Assembly: GCF_014202645.1 (NCBI RefSeq)
Contig: NZ_JACHHG010000006.1
Span: forward strand, 1 to 64,000
Source: Deinobacterium chartae
GTDB lineage: Bacteria; Deinococcota; Deinococci; Deinococcales; Deinococcaceae
Length of the DNA stretch: 64,000 nucleotides
Direction of reading: 5' to 3'
Shown here: one piece after another, positions 1-8,027 of the stretch
Layout: each line of letters begins with the position of its first letter
How positions within the stretch are numbered: the first letter of the stretch is position 1
The notes under the pieces: generated by a model
Databases searched by the model: none
Seen by the model: the letters and a program-made list of their open reading frames with translations, nothing else
What the model was told of the DNA's origin: nothing
Made by a program: the position numbers and the translations under genes

Positions 1-60
1 TGGGAGGAGTGGGAGCAGGCGTTGGTACTGCGCGTCGGTGAGTTCGTAGCGTCGCACCAT
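1..60 (-). CDS. IS5-family transposase, N-terminal fragment
   Basis: Reading leftwards from an ATG at 60, the window holds only the first 20 codons. They begin MVRRYELTDAQYQRLLPLL, the typical opening of IS5-family (IS427 group, DUF4096-type) transposases, in which a Tyr/His-Glu-Leu-Thr-Asp motif is followed by a Leu-rich LLP segment. The catalytic DDE residues lie outside the window, so whether the element is intact cannot be judged. The gene runs towards the left edge, away from the dehydrogenase at 92-1174. The family call rests on a short but characteristic stretch. Confidence 0.65.
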   Translation of the reverse strand, partial: MVRRYELTDAQYQRLLPLLP

Positions 61-91
61 GCCTCACGTTATCCCACTTTGCAGACACACC
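1..91 (-). mobile_element. End of an IS5/IS427-like insertion sequence, cut by window edge
   Basis: The window opens inside an insertion sequence. A transposase start codon lies at 58-60 on the minus strand, and only about 31 nt separate it from the stop codon of the neighbouring dehydrogenase. That short stretch (61-91) is the expected size of an IS terminal inverted repeat plus leader. A CTAG tetranucleotide at 92-95 is a plausible insertion target, because some IS5-family groups use CTAG-like targets. The other end and the target duplication lie outside the window, so the boundary is inferred. Confidence 0.6.
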
Positions 92-1174
92 CTAGACGGT
101 CGTTGGCAGCGCCTCGAGAGGAGCGGGGCGCTCGGCGCGGCTGCCCAGATCCAGCGTGCGACGGGCCTCCGAACTCTCGAGGATGCTTTGCATCGCATCG
201 AGCACGTGCAGGGCCAGCCTGCCCGACGCCCGCGGCTCGCGTCCCTGCTGCGCCGCCTCGATCAGGTCCCGCAGGCCAACGCCACGGCTGTTGGTTGCGT
301 ACGCGTGGGTCAGCGGCACCTCCCGCCACGCCTCCTCGCCGGCCCGGCGCAGCCGCACCGGCCCGCCGAAGGTGTTGGGGTCCGGGATGCTGAGCGTCCC
401 CTCGGTCCCGTAGATCTCGATACGCGGCAACTCGGCGTACCACACGTCAAACGAGGTGATCAGGGTGGCAACCGCCCCCGACTCGAAAGCGAGCAGGCCG
501 GTGATGTGCGTGGGCGTTTCTACCCGGATGCGTTCGCCGGTCCGGACCGGACCGGTAATGACCCGCTCGGTGTGCCCCGAAACCGCCTGCCCGGTGACGC
601 AGGTGATCGGGCCCAGCAGCGAGATCAGGGCGGTGAGATAGTAAGGTCCCATGTCGAACAGCGGCCCCGCCCCGGGGCGATAGAAAAAGTCGGGGCTCGG
701 ATGCCACGACTCGGGACCGCGCCCCATCATAAAAGCGGTGGCAGCCAGCGGCCGACCGATCACGCCGTCATCGATGAGTTTGCGCGCGGTCTGCAGCCCG
801 GCTCCCAGAAAGGTGTCCGGGGCACTTCCCAGTTTCAGGCCCCGTTCCGACGCCAGCAGCACCAGGGTCTCGCCGTCCTCGCGGCGGATTGCCAGCGGCT
901 TTTCGCCGTAAACGTGCTTGCCCGCCTCGAGGGCCGCGCGGCTGACCTCGAAGTGCGCGGCGGGCACGGTGAGGTTGAGGACCACCTCGATGTCCGGCTG
1001 CGCCAGCAGTTCCTGCGGGGTCAGCACCCGCTCCACCCCGTACTCCCGGGCGCGCCTCGAGGCACGCTCGAGGTCCAAGTCGGCCACTGCCGCCACCGTG
1101 AAGGGAGTAACCCCCGAGGCATTTTTCAGGTACGTCACGCTGATGTCGCCACAGCCTATGATGCCTACTCGCAT
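92..1174 (-). CDS. Gfo/Idh/MocA-family NAD(P)-dependent oxidoreductase
   Basis: This 360-residue protein has the classic Gfo/Idh/MocA layout. An N-terminal Rossmann fold opens with GIIGCGD at about residues 4-10, and the EKPLA signature, whose Lys is catalytic in the family, is at about 91-95. A C-terminal alpha/beta substrate domain follows. Family members oxidise sugars, inositols or related polyols with NAD(P); the substrate here is unknown. The ATG at 1174 has a good AGGAGG ribosome site. The gene diverges from a sugar isomerase/epimerase at 1310, a common partner in polyol catabolism. Its TAG stop is part of the CTAG next to the insertion sequence, so the last residues may have been altered by the insertion, although the length is normal. 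Confidence 0.88.
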   Translation of the reverse strand: MRVGIIGCGDISVTYLKNASGVTPFTVAAVADLDLERASRRAREYGVERVLTPQELLAQPDIEVVLNLTVPAAHFEVSRAALEAGKHVYGEKPLAIRREDGETLVLLASERGLKLGSAPDTFLGAGLQTARKLIDDGVIGRPLAATAFMMGRGPESWHPSPDFFYRPGAGPLFDMGPYYLTALISLLGPITCVTGQAVSGHTERVITGPVRTGERIRVETPTHITGLLAFESGAVATLITSFDVWYAELPRIEIYGTEGTLSIPDPNTFGGPVRLRRAGEEAWREVPLTHAYATNSRGVGLRDLIEAAQQGREPRASGRLALHVLDAMQSILESSEARRTLDLGSRAERPAPLEALPTTV

Positions 1175-1255
1175 GCACCCCTCCTGTTCAAAGCCGACCT
1201 CCCGGCAGCATACCGTAGACGCAGAAGCTGCACATGCGCCAAAACGGGGGCTTTC

Positions 1256-1270
1256 TGAAACGATCTTTCA
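1256..1270. promoter_or_regulatory. Inverted repeat TGAAA-5-TTTCA, possible operator
   Basis: A perfect 5-bp inverted repeat, TGAAA N5 TTTCA, lies in the 135-bp divergent intergenic region between the dehydrogenase and the sugar isomerase. It resembles the outer bases of LacI-family operators. Its placement between divergent sugar genes makes a regulatory role plausible. No regulator gene is adjacent. Confidence 0.35.
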
Positions 1271-1276
1271 AGGTTA

Positions 1277-1295
1277 GAGTGAGCAGATATCACTC
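1277..1295. promoter_or_regulatory. Inverted repeat GAGTGA-7-TCACTC, possible operator
   Basis: A perfect 6-bp inverted repeat with a 7-nt centre lies 14 nt before the isomerase start codon and just upstream of its GGAGG ribosome site. A protein bound here would block transcription or early elongation. The spacing also permits a small RNA hairpin that could affect translation. Confidence 0.35.
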
Positions 1296-1309
1296 CAACG
1301 GAGGCGTCC

Positions 1310-2035
1310 ATGCCCGAAATTGCCGTGCAGCTTTACACCCTACGTCACGACCTCGCGCGCGACTTCCCGGGAACCTTAAGCGCCCTGGCCCGGCTGGGCA
1401 TCAGACACGTCGAGTTCGCCGGGCATTACGGCGATCACGGCCCGGAAAGCCTGCGGGCCCTGCTGGACGAACTGGGCCTGAGCGTGCCCTCGCTGCACCT
1501 GCAACTGATCGCGCTCGAAACCGACTTCCAGCGCCAGGTGCACCTGGCACACGCCCTGGGGGCAAGCCACGTCGTCGTGCCGTGGTGGCGCGCCGAGGAC
1601 ACGGCGGGCTGGGAGGACCTGCGCGCCCGTCTGGAAGCCCTGGCTCCACGGGTAGCGGAGGCGGGCCTGAGGCTGGCCTATCACAACCATGCCCACGAAC
1701 TCAGCGAACGGCTGCAGGGCCAGCCGGTTCTGGACGCCCTGCTCGAGGTTCCCGGCCTCGGAGCCGAGATCGACGTCGCCTGGGTACACGCCGGTGGCTA
1801 CGACCCGGCCGCCTACCTCACGCGCTACCGCCCCGACCTGGTGCACCTCAAGGACGCGCGCCAAGACGGGGAACGCTGGCAGACCGTGCCGCTGGGCCAG
1901 GGCGAGGTTCCCCTCGAGGCCGCCCTGCGCGCCTCGCAGGGCGCGGCGTACTGGATCATCGAGCAAGACGAGTGCCAGGGCCCGGCCCTGGAGGCGGTGG
2001 CGGCCAGCCTGAATCACCTCAGGGCCCTCGCCTGA
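1310..2035 (+). CDS. Sugar phosphate isomerase/epimerase (xylose isomerase-like TIM barrel)
   Basis: This 241-residue protein matches the AP-endonuclease-2/xylose-isomerase-like TIM barrel family (IolE/Hyi/YcjR type). Visible landmarks are the opening AVQLYTLR strand, the metal-site motifs YHNHAHEL and EIDVAWVHAGG in the middle of the chain, VHLKD, and a C-terminal IIEQDE that probably supplies a metal-binding Glu. Family members epimerise or isomerise keto-sugars or inosose with a divalent metal. The ATG at 1310 follows a GGAGG ribosome site. The gene diverges from the Gfo/Idh/MocA dehydrogenase; the two probably act on the same polyol or sugar acid. The exact substrate is not evident. Confidence 0.85.
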   Translation: MPEIAVQLYTLRHDLARDFPGTLSALARLGIRHVEFAGHYGDHGPESLRALLDELGLSVPSLHLQLIALETDFQRQVHLAHALGASHVVVPWWRAEDTAGWEDLRARLEALAPRVAEAGLRLAYHNHAHELSERLQGQPVLDALLEVPGLGAEIDVAWVHAGGYDPAAYLTRYRPDLVHLKDARQDGERWQTVPLGQGEVPLEAALRASQGAAYWIIEQDECQGPALEAVAASLNHLRALA

Positions 2036-2045
2036 CCCGGGTGCT

Positions 2046-2082
2046 GCGCGGCTGCACGCGTGAGAAGCGCGTGCAGCCGCGC
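2046..2082. terminator. Perfect 15-bp hairpin between isomerase and rsmJ
   Basis: Arms 2046-2060 and 2068-2082 are perfect reverse complements with a 7-nt loop, just after the isomerase stop codon. There is no T-tract because the right arm runs straight into the rsmJ -10 box (TATCAT at 2083). It probably ends or slows isomerase transcription and insulates the next promoter. Confidence 0.6.
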
Positions 2083-2088
2083 TATCAT
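2083..2088 (+). promoter_or_regulatory. -10 box TATCAT for leaderless rsmJ
   Basis: TATCAT ends 7 nt before the GTG start of rsmJ, so transcription is expected to begin at or very near the start codon. This matches the TANNNT-start pattern seen before many genes in this window. Confidence 0.6.
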
Positions 2089-2095
2089 ACGGGAC

Positions 2096-2884
2096 GTGAC
2101 CGTCTCTTCCCCGTCTCTGGCCGTTGTCAACCTCGCCTTCGAGCGTCAGGGGGAGGCCGAAGCGCTGGCCCGCTCGCTCGAGGTACCGCTGGTGAGCGAG
2201 GCGGAGGCCGCCGCCTTCGGGCAGGTCCTGGTGCTGACGCCAGAACGCCTCGAACTGCGCGAAACCGGCCCGCAGGCAGCAGGCGCGGTGTATGTGGATT
2301 TCGCGTCCGGTCGCTACGACCACCGTCGCCGCTTCGGCGGCGGGCGCGGTCAGGAGATCGCGCGCGCCGCAGGCCTCAAGGGTGGACGCACGCCCGACGT
2401 GACCGACGCGACTGCGGGGCTGGGCGCGGACGCTTTCGTGCTGGCCAGCCTGGGCTGCACGCTGCGGCTGATCGAACGCCGGGGTCCGGTGGCAGCCCTG
2501 TTGCGTGACGGCCTCGAGCGGGCCCGGAACCACCCGGATCCGGAATTAAGCGCCATCGCCGCGCGCATGACCCTGCTCGAGGGCGACGCCGCCGAGCGAC
2601 TGCCGACCCTCGATCCTGCTCCGTCGGTGGTGTACCTGGACCCGATGTACCCGGCCAAGGCCAAGACCTCGCTGCCCAAAAAAGAAATGCGGCTGTTTCA
2701 CACGCTGGTGGGCCCCGATCTTGACTCGGGGCGCCTGCTGACCGCAGCCCTCGAGGTGGCCCGCTACCGGGTGGTGGTCAAGCGTCCGGCCGGAGCTCCG
2801 CCCCTGGCGGGCCCCAAGCCCTCGGCGGCGGTGCAGAGCAAGAACACGCGCTTCGATCTGTATGTGAAAGCCGCGCTGGACTAG
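2096..2884 (+). CDS. rsmJ: 16S rRNA (guanine1516-N2)-methyltransferase RsmJ
   Basis: RsmJ methylates G1516 in 16S rRNA with S-adenosylmethionine. The 262-residue product has the family signature in order: DHRRRFGGGRGQ before the fold, the SAM-binding loop DATAGLGADAFVLASLG, LIERRGPVAALLRDGL, the catalytic LDPMYP motif, then KKEMRLFHTLVG and a C-terminal KRPAGAPPLAG segment. An upstream in-frame ATG at 2060 would add a 12-residue extension encoded inside the terminator hairpin. I therefore chose GTG at 2096, which sits 7 nt after a TATCAT -10 box. The gene appears monocistronic. Length is normal for the family. Confidence 0.88.
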   Translation: MTVSSPSLAVVNLAFERQGEAEALARSLEVPLVSEAEAAAFGQVLVLTPERLELRETGPQAAGAVYVDFASGRYDHRRRFGGGRGQEIARAAGLKGGRTPDVTDATAGLGADAFVLASLGCTLRLIERRGPVAALLRDGLERARNHPDPELSAIAARMTLLEGDAAERLPTLDPAPSVVYLDPMYPAKAKTSLPKKEMRLFHTLVGPDLDSGRLLTAALEVARYRVVVKRPAGAPPLAGPKPSAAVQSKNTRFDLYVKAALD

Positions 2885-3094
2885 TTGCTAGGAGATCGGC
2901 ACTCGCCTTTTCCTGCGGCGGATATAACCGAATCAGCCGTCTTTTTCGGAGGATGTCCATCTCCCCATAAAGACTGACAGAAACGTGATACGTACATGAT
3001 TTTTGCATGCCTGCAGCCAGGTCTTTGGTTTCAATTTATGTGATCACATTCCCGGCGAAACTTTATGGCACGTTTTCTCGTATTCTTGAGTCAA

Positions 3095-4426
3095 ATGAAC
3101 CTCTCCCGCCTGCTCAAGACGGCTCTGGCCGCCCTGGTGATCGGTACACCGGCGGTCGCCCAGGACACCTCCTCGCAGGCCCGGCACCTCGAGGTCAAGG
3201 GCGAGATCGGTGCCGCGATGGCGCGGCGGCTGGAGCGGCAGCTCAAGGCCGCCGAAAACGACCCGCGCGTGGCGGTGATCCTGATCGAGGTTGACACCCC
3301 AGGAGGTGCCGTAGACGCCATGCAAAAGATTTCGGGCGACCTGCTGCGCCTCTCCAAACCCAGCGTCGCCGCCGTGCGCAACGCCTTCTCGGCCGGGGCC
3401 TTAATCGCCATGTCCGCCGAAAAGCTGGTGATGCTGCCCGGATCGTCTATCGGTGCCGCCCTGCCGATCACCGCGACCGGCCAGGAACTGACCGGGAACG
3501 TGGGCGAGAAAATCAACTCGGCGCTGCGCAGCGAGTTCCGCGCGGTCGCCGAAGAGCGCGGGCGGCCACCCGAACTGGCCGAGGGCATGGTTAACCCCGC
3601 GCTCGACCTGCCCGGCATCAAGCCGCGCGGGCAGATCCTGACCCTCTCCGCCGCACGGGCCCTCGAGTTCAAGCTGGCAGACGCGCGCGCACGCGACCTC
3701 GAGGGGGCGCTGGCAGCCGCCGGATACAAAGACCTCGCGCTCGCCCCGCCCCAGCTCACGCCCGCCGACCGCTTCGCCGACTTCATCACCCGGCCGTGGG
3801 TGGCCGGTCTGCTGCTGGCCATCGGGGTACTGGGCCTGATCGCCGAGCTGTCCTCGCCGGGCTTTGGGGTGCCGGGCCTGCTGGGCATCCTGGGGCTGGG
3901 ACTCTACTTCCTGGGTCCCTGGATGGGCGGCGACTTCAGCCTGCTGGCCCTGGCGCTGGTCGTGGTGGGCATCTTGCTCATACTGGCCGAGCTGTTTGTG
4001 GTCCCGGGCTTTGGGATCGCCGGGGTCGCCGGTCTGGGCGCACTGCTGGGCAGCGCTTACCTGATCTACCCCGCGCAGTTTGGCACGGTGGCTGCCACCT
4101 CGGTCCTGGTATTCGGAGCCGGAGCGGCCCTGTTGCTGTTCGTGTTGCCGCGCACCCGGCTGGCAAGGCCTTTCATCTTGCGCGCGGACCTGTCGCGCTC
4201 CAGTCCCATGAGCGTGAGCACCCTGTCGGCCCCACCGCTGGTCACCGAGCGCGGACGCACCGTGACCGACCTGCGTCCCGCCGGGATCGCCGAGATCGGA
4301 GGCCAGCGCCACGACGTGGTGTCCGAAGGCAGGTTCCTGCCCGCTGGCACCGAGATCGAGGTGGTGCTGGTCGAAGGCTCGCGCATCGTGGTCCGCCCGA
4401 TTTCCCCACATCCTTCCGCCCGGTAA
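3095..4426 (+). CDS. nfeD: NfeD-family membrane serine protease (long form)
   Basis: The 443-residue protein is a long-form NfeD (ClpP-class) membrane protease. An N-terminal signal peptide ends near PAVAQ. The ClpP/crotonase-like domain contains DTPGGAVDAM, the nucleophile region FSAGALIAMSA and a catalytic-type Lys in VGEKINS. Four or so membrane segments follow at roughly residues 230-360, then a C-terminal OB-fold (GRTVTDLRPAGIAEIGG). Family members cleave the C-terminus of stomatin/flotillin-type proteins. The floA gene follows after 12 nt, which supports a protease-scaffold pair. I preferred ATG 3095, with TATTCT at 3081-3086, over ATG 3065, which adds 10 residues; neither has a clear ribosome site. 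Confidence 0.9.
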   Translation: MNLSRLLKTALAALVIGTPAVAQDTSSQARHLEVKGEIGAAMARRLERQLKAAENDPRVAVILIEVDTPGGAVDAMQKISGDLLRLSKPSVAAVRNAFSAGALIAMSAEKLVMLPGSSIGAALPITATGQELTGNVGEKINSALRSEFRAVAEERGRPPELAEGMVNPALDLPGIKPRGQILTLSAARALEFKLADARARDLEGALAAAGYKDLALAPPQLTPADRFADFITRPWVAGLLLAIGVLGLIAELSSPGFGVPGLLGILGLGLYFLGPWMGGDFSLLALALVVVGILLILAELFVVPGFGIAGVAGLGALLGSAYLIYPAQFGTVAATSVLVFGAGAALLLFVLPRTRLARPFILRADLSRSSPMSVSTLSAPPLVTERGRTVTDLRPAGIAEIGGQRHDVVSEGRFLPAGTEIEVVLVEGSRIVVRPISPHPSAR

Positions 4427-4438
4427 AGGAGTTTCGTT

Positions 4439-5422
4439 ATGATCGAGATGAGCACACTTTTCCTGATCGGCGGCATCATCGTCTTCTTCCTGCTGTTCGC
4501 ATGGCTGATCCCGGTGCAGCTGTGGATCTCCGCGATCGCTTCGGGCGTTTACGTGGGCCTGGGATACCTGGTGGCCATGCGGCTGCGCCGGGTGAATCCC
4601 TCCCGCATCATCTTGCCGCAGATCAAGGCGACCAAGGCGGGCTTAAAACTTCGCCAGAACCTGCTCGAGGCGCACTACCTGGCGGGCGGCAACGTGGACC
4701 GGGTGGTAGACGCCCTGATCGCCGCCGACAAGGCGGGCATCCCGCTCACCTTTGACCGCGCGACCGCCATCGACCTCGCCGGGCGCGACGTCCTCGAGGC
4801 GGTCAAGGTCTCGGTAACCCCCAAGGTGATCACCACCCCGCCGATCGCAGCGATGGCCCGCAACGGCATTCAGGTGGTCGCCACCGCCCGCATCACGGTC
4901 CGCGTGCAGATCGACCGTCTGGTGGGCGGCGCCGGCGAGGAAACCATCATCGCCCGCGTGGGCGAGGGGATCGTTTCTACCATCGGCTCCTCGGACAGCC
5001 ACAAGCAGGTCCTGGAAAACCCGGACCGCATCTCGAAAGTGGTGCTCGAAAAAGGACTCGATGCCGGCACCGCCTTCGAGATCTTGTCCATCGACATCAT
5101 GGACGTGGACGTGGGCAAGAATATCGGTGCCGAGCTGCAGACCGACCAGGCCGAGGCCGACAAGCGCATCGCGCAGGCCAAGGCCGAGGAGCGCCGCGCC
5201 ATGGCCGTCGCCCAGGAACAGGAAATGAAGGCCCGGGTGCAGGAGATGCGCGCGCGGGTCGTGGCAGCCGAGGCCACGGTACCCGAGGCGATCGCCCAGG
5301 CCTTCCGGGATGGCCGCCTGGGGGTAATGGACTACTACAACCTGCAGAACGTGCAGGCCGACACGGCGATGCGCAGCTCGATCGCCGACAATAATCCTTC
5401 GAGGCCCAAGGACGAAACCTGA
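4439..5422 (+). CDS. floA: Flotillin-like protein FloA
   Basis: FloA proteins form membrane scaffolds of functional microdomains. The 327-residue chain begins with two closely spaced hydrophobic segments (residues about 5-50). An SPFH/band-7-like domain ([35 protein letters not shown]) follows, then a long Glu/Ala-rich coiled coil ([17 protein letters not shown]) and a tail ending in [14 protein letters not shown], a segment conserved in the family. An AAAGGAG ribosome site lies before the ATG. It sits directly downstream of nfeD and its stop codon overlaps the next gene. The nfeD-floA order is conserved in Bacillus (yqeZ-yqfA), which supports the call strongly. Confidence 0.95.
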   Translation: MIEMSTLFLIGGIIVFFLLFAWLIPVQLWISAIASGVYVGLGYLVAMRLRRVNPSRIILPQIKATKAGLKLRQNLLEAHYLAGGNVDRVVDALIAADKAGIPLTFDRATAIDLAGRDVLEAVKVSVTPKVITTPPIAAMARNGIQVVATARITVRVQIDRLVGGAGEETIIARVGEGIVSTIGSSDSHKQVLENPDRISKVVLEKGLDAGTAFEILSIDIMDVDVGKNIGAELQTDQAEADKRIAQAKAEERRAMAVAQEQEMKARVQEMRARVVAAEATVPEAIAQAFRDGRLGVMDYYNLQNVQADTAMRSSIADNNPSRPKDET

Positions 5423-5928
5423 TGGACATCTTGCTGTGGTTGTTTGGCCTGCTGATCGTCAGCCAACTGATCGGTGGGATGATCCGGATGGTGTCCAGAG
5501 CCTCGAGCTCCCCTCCTCCACCGACTCCCGGGCCTTCCCGCTCGCGCCAGGGCGGCTCTTTTGCGGAGCTGGCCCGCGCTCTCGAGGAGGCGCAGCGCCA
5601 GGCGCAACAGCGGCAGGGCGAGCCCGGCGGCCGTGGCGAGGTGCCGCGGTCCGACTCCCCGTTCGGAGAACAGGTGGCCCCCGAGATCGTTCAAGAAACG
5701 GTGAGGGCCAAGCGGCCTAAGCCTGAACGCACATCCCTCGAGGAAACGCGTGTGCCACCGTATGATGAGGAGAGCACTGTCACGCGCCCCTCGAGCGCCC
5801 GCCAACACCCTGCCTGGCGGGGCGAGGAGCGACCGGTAGGCAACCGGTTCGAATGGCGCGAGGCCGTGATCGAAGCGGAGATTCTGGGGCCTCCCCGCGC
5901 GAAGAACCCCTTACGGCCCCGAAGGTAA
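5422..5928 (+). CDS. Small membrane-anchored hypothetical protein
   Basis: This 168-residue protein has one N-terminal membrane segment (LLWLFGLLIVSQLIGGMI), a proline/serine-rich linker, then an acidic and glutamine-rich segment (ARALEEAQRQAQQRQG) that may be helical, and a charged C-terminal half with no fold I recognise. The start codon overlaps the floA stop (TGATGG), so translation is probably coupled. Its position between floA and phoH suggests a role at the flotillin scaffold. No catalytic motif is visible. In Bacillus the same slot holds other small genes (yqfB/yqfC), but I see no sequence similarity to assert. Confidence 0.75.
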   Translation: MDILLWLFGLLIVSQLIGGMIRMVSRASSSPPPPTPGPSRSRQGGSFAELARALEEAQRQAQQRQGEPGGRGEVPRSDSPFGEQVAPEIVQETVRAKRPKPERTSLEETRVPPYDEESTVTRPSSARQHPAWRGEERPVGNRFEWREAVIEAEILGPPRAKNPLRPRR

Positions 5929-5936
5929 AGACCTGA

Positions 5937-6953
5937 ATGAAAGAAGAAACGCTGACGACCGCCACCCTGAAACTCAAGAACCCTCAGGAGGCCCTCGCCC
6001 TGTTCGGCGAGGGCGACACCACGCTACGCCGCATCCGCGAGCTGAGCAGCGCACGCCTGAGCGCACGGGGGGACACCATCACCATCAGCGGTGAGGCGCA
6101 GGGCGTGGAGCGGACCGAGGCGTTCTTGCGCGATCTGCTCGCGATCATCCGCCAAGGCGGTCAGATCGAGGATGCCCTCGAGCGCTCGGCGGCGCTCTCC
6201 GCGCAGGGCAAGAGCCTGTCCGAGGAGACCGCGCCCATGAGCGGCCTGAACCTGCCCAACCGCCTGCGCCCCAAAACGCCCGGGCAGACCGCGTACCTCG
6301 AGGCGATCAACCGCAACGACATCGTGTTCGGCATCGGCCCGGCCGGTACCGGCAAGACCTACCTGGCCGTGGCCATGGCGGTCGCAGCGCTCAAGGCCCG
6401 CAAGGTCAAGCGCATCATCTTAACCCGCCCGGCGGTCGAGGCCGGCGAGCGCCTGGGCTTTTTGCCCGGCGACCTGCAGGCCAAGATCGACCCGTACCTG
6501 CGCCCGCTGTACGACGCGCTGTACGACATGCTCGAGGTGGACAAGTTCGAGGGCTACTTGCAAAACGGCATCATCGAGGTGGCTCCGCTGGCCTTCATGC
6601 GCGGCCGCACGCTCAATGACGCCTTTATCATCCTCGACGAGGCGCAGAACACCACGCCCGAGCAGATGAAGATGTTTTTGACCCGCATGGGCTTCTCGTC
6701 GAAGGTGGTCGTGACCGGCGACGTCACCCAGATCGACCTGCCGCGCCACGTGACCTCGGGTCTGGCCGTGGCCCGCAAAAACTTGCAGAACATCGAGGGC
6801 ATCGCCTTCCACCACTTCACCGAGTCGGACGTGGTACGCCACCCGCTGGTCGGCCGCATCATCAAGGCTTACGACGTTGCCGACGCCGAAGAGGAAGCGC
6901 GCCAGGAACAGCGCCGCCGCGAGCGGGAACAGGGCGCGCAGCGCAGCGAGTGA
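5937..6953 (+). CDS. phoH: PhoH-family P-loop ATPase
   Basis: The 338-residue protein is a PhoH/PhoL-type ATPase. An N-terminal KH-like RNA-binding region occupies about residues 1-75. The P-loop domain has Walker A GPAGTGKT at 134-141 and Walker [10 protein letters not shown] near 230, followed by [21 protein letters not shown]. The C-terminus is a highly charged tail. PhoH proteins are thought to act in RNA metabolism together with YbeY, whose gene follows within 11 nt. Eight nt separate it from the preceding gene. The arrangement phoH-ybeY-dgkA is conserved widely, which supports both identity and operon membership. Confidence 0.95.
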   Translation: MKEETLTTATLKLKNPQEALALFGEGDTTLRRIRELSSARLSARGDTITISGEAQGVERTEAFLRDLLAIIRQGGQIEDALERSAALSAQGKSLSEETAPMSGLNLPNRLRPKTPGQTAYLEAINRNDIVFGIGPAGTGKTYLAVAMAVAALKARKVKRIILTRPAVEAGERLGFLPGDLQAKIDPYLRPLYDALYDMLEVDKFEGYLQNGIIEVAPLAFMRGRTLNDAFIILDEAQNTTPEQMKMFLTRMGFSSKVVVTGDVTQIDLPRHVTSGLAVARKNLQNIEGIAFHHFTESDVVRHPLVGRIIKAYDVADAEEEARQEQRRREREQGAQRSE

Positions 6954-6963
6954 TCCCTACGGC

Positions 6964-7425
6964 ATGATCGAACTGGTCATCAACAAACGTCCCCCCAGCG
7001 GCCTGCGCCCCGCACTGCGGCGCTCGCTGGGGGCGGTGATGCGCCACTACGGCGTGCAAGACCGCGCGGTCACGGTGGTCCTTACCGACGACGCCGAGAT
7101 CCGCGCGCTCAAATTGCAGCACTGGGGAGAGGACGCCGCCACCGACGTCCTCTCGTTCCCCGCCTGGGAGCCCGGAGATCCGTTCATGCCCCCGCACCTG
7201 GGCGACATCGTGATCTCGCTGGACACCGCCCGCCTCCAGGGCGAAGCCCGTGGGCACAGCCTGACCCGCGAGGTGGCACTGCTGGCCTCGCACGGCCTGA
7301 CCCACCTGATGGGCCACGACCATCCGCACGCCCCCGGCCTCGGTTTCGAGGAAACCGGTAACTCACCCGAATGGGAGGTATTCCATGAGGCCGCCCGCGT
7401 CGCCTACGCGCACCTCGAGGATTGA
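6964..7425 (+). CDS. ybeY: Endoribonuclease YbeY
   Basis: YbeY is a zinc endoribonuclease involved in 16S rRNA 3' maturation and ribosome quality control. The 153-residue protein carries the family motif as [11 protein letters not shown], giving the three zinc-binding His residues, plus the upstream ATDVLSFP and GDIVIS blocks. I chose ATG 6964 over an in-frame ATG at 6877 because the longer form overlaps phoH by 77 nt and adds only basic low-complexity sequence. The gene overlaps dgkA by 41 nt. Its location directly after phoH is the standard context. Confidence 0.94.
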   Translation: MIELVINKRPPSGLRPALRRSLGAVMRHYGVQDRAVTVVLTDDAEIRALKLQHWGEDAATDVLSFPAWEPGDPFMPPHLGDIVISLDTARLQGEARGHSLTREVALLASHGLTHLMGHDHPHAPGLGFEETGNSPEWEVFHEAARVAYAHLED

Positions 7426-7786
7426 CCTTCCCAAGCACACCCTGGGGCAGGCCTTCGGCTTCGCCTGGCAGGGTGTGCGCTACTGCTACCGCACCCAGCG
7501 CAACTTCCGCATCGAACTGGCCGCCGGGGCCGCGGCGTTGACGGCCAGCGTGTGGCTGGGTCGCGGACTGGCCGAGGTCGCGCTGTGCGTGATGCTGGTG
7601 CTGGTGCTCGAGATGCTCAACACCGCCCTCGAGGCGCTGGTGGACCTGGTAACGCCCGATTACCACCCTCTGGCCAAGATCGTGAAGGACACCGGGGCAG
7701 GGGTGGTACTGGTGGCCTCGCTGGGTTCGGTGGTAGTCGGCCTGATCGTGCTCGGTCCGCCCCTGTGGCAGCGGCTGCTCGGCTAA
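7385..7786 (+). CDS. dgkA: Diacylglycerol/undecaprenol kinase, DgkA family
   Basis: DgkA-family enzymes are small integral-membrane kinases that phosphorylate diacylglycerol or undecaprenol. The 133-residue chain has three predicted membrane helices. The signature LEMLNTALEALVD (Glu, Asn and Glu of the active site) lies near residues 78-90, and VKDTGAGVVL precedes the third helix. A strong GGGAGGT ribosome site lies 5 nt before the ATG inside the end of ybeY, so translation is coupled. In Gram-positive-type genomes this position after ybeY is taken by undecaprenol kinase, and I favour that substrate by context. Confidence 0.92.
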   Translation: MRPPASPTRTSRIDLPKHTLGQAFGFAWQGVRYCYRTQRNFRIELAAGAAALTASVWLGRGLAEVALCVMLVLVLEMLNTALEALVDLVTPDYHPLAKIVKDTGAGVVLVASLGSVVVGLIVLGPPLWQRLLG

Positions 7787-7954
7787 CGCAGATCAACTCG
7801 ACCTTTAGCCGCATGTTGGGCCGCCGCCGAACTTGCTCAAGGCCCATTCATGACACCTTGATCTGATCGCTCCCCACCGGGGCCTACACTGACGGCGGTC
7901 GGTCCTGACGGTTGCTGAGTAGCCGTGCTTGGACCGGACTTTATTCGTCCTGTC

Positions 7955-8009
7955 ATCACGGCCACAACCGAGCAAGGCGGAGACGCAAGCGCCTGCCGCA
8001 GGCCGTGAT
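7955..8009 (+). ncRNA. Structured leader before the DUF4142 gene, possible cis-regulatory RNA
   Basis: A perfect 9-bp stem (ATCACGGCC at 7955-7963 with GGCCGTGAT at 8001-8009) encloses two smaller elements: CC-GAGCAA-GG, and GCCTG-CCG-CAGGC at 7991-8003, which competes with the base of the outer stem. The joining segment contains GACGCAAGC, reminiscent of the GACGCAAAGCC core of c-di-GMP-I riboswitches, though the rest does not match that class well. The stem ends about 7 nt before the GGAGG ribosome site, a position suited to translational control. This is a candidate only. Confidence 0.35.
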
Positions 8010-8027
8010 GCTGCCCGGAGGTCCCAA

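Noticed and set aside
3039-3048. TGTGATCACA upstream of nfeD as a CRP site
   Set aside because: CRP sites need six bases between TGTGA and TCACA; here there are none. A palindrome of 10 bp can occur by chance.
7955-8009. Firm call of a c-di-GMP-I riboswitch
   Set aside because: Only the GACGCAA segment and overall shape are similar. The usual A-rich CAAACC entry, tetraloop and receptor are not clearly present, so it is kept only as an unassigned structured leader.
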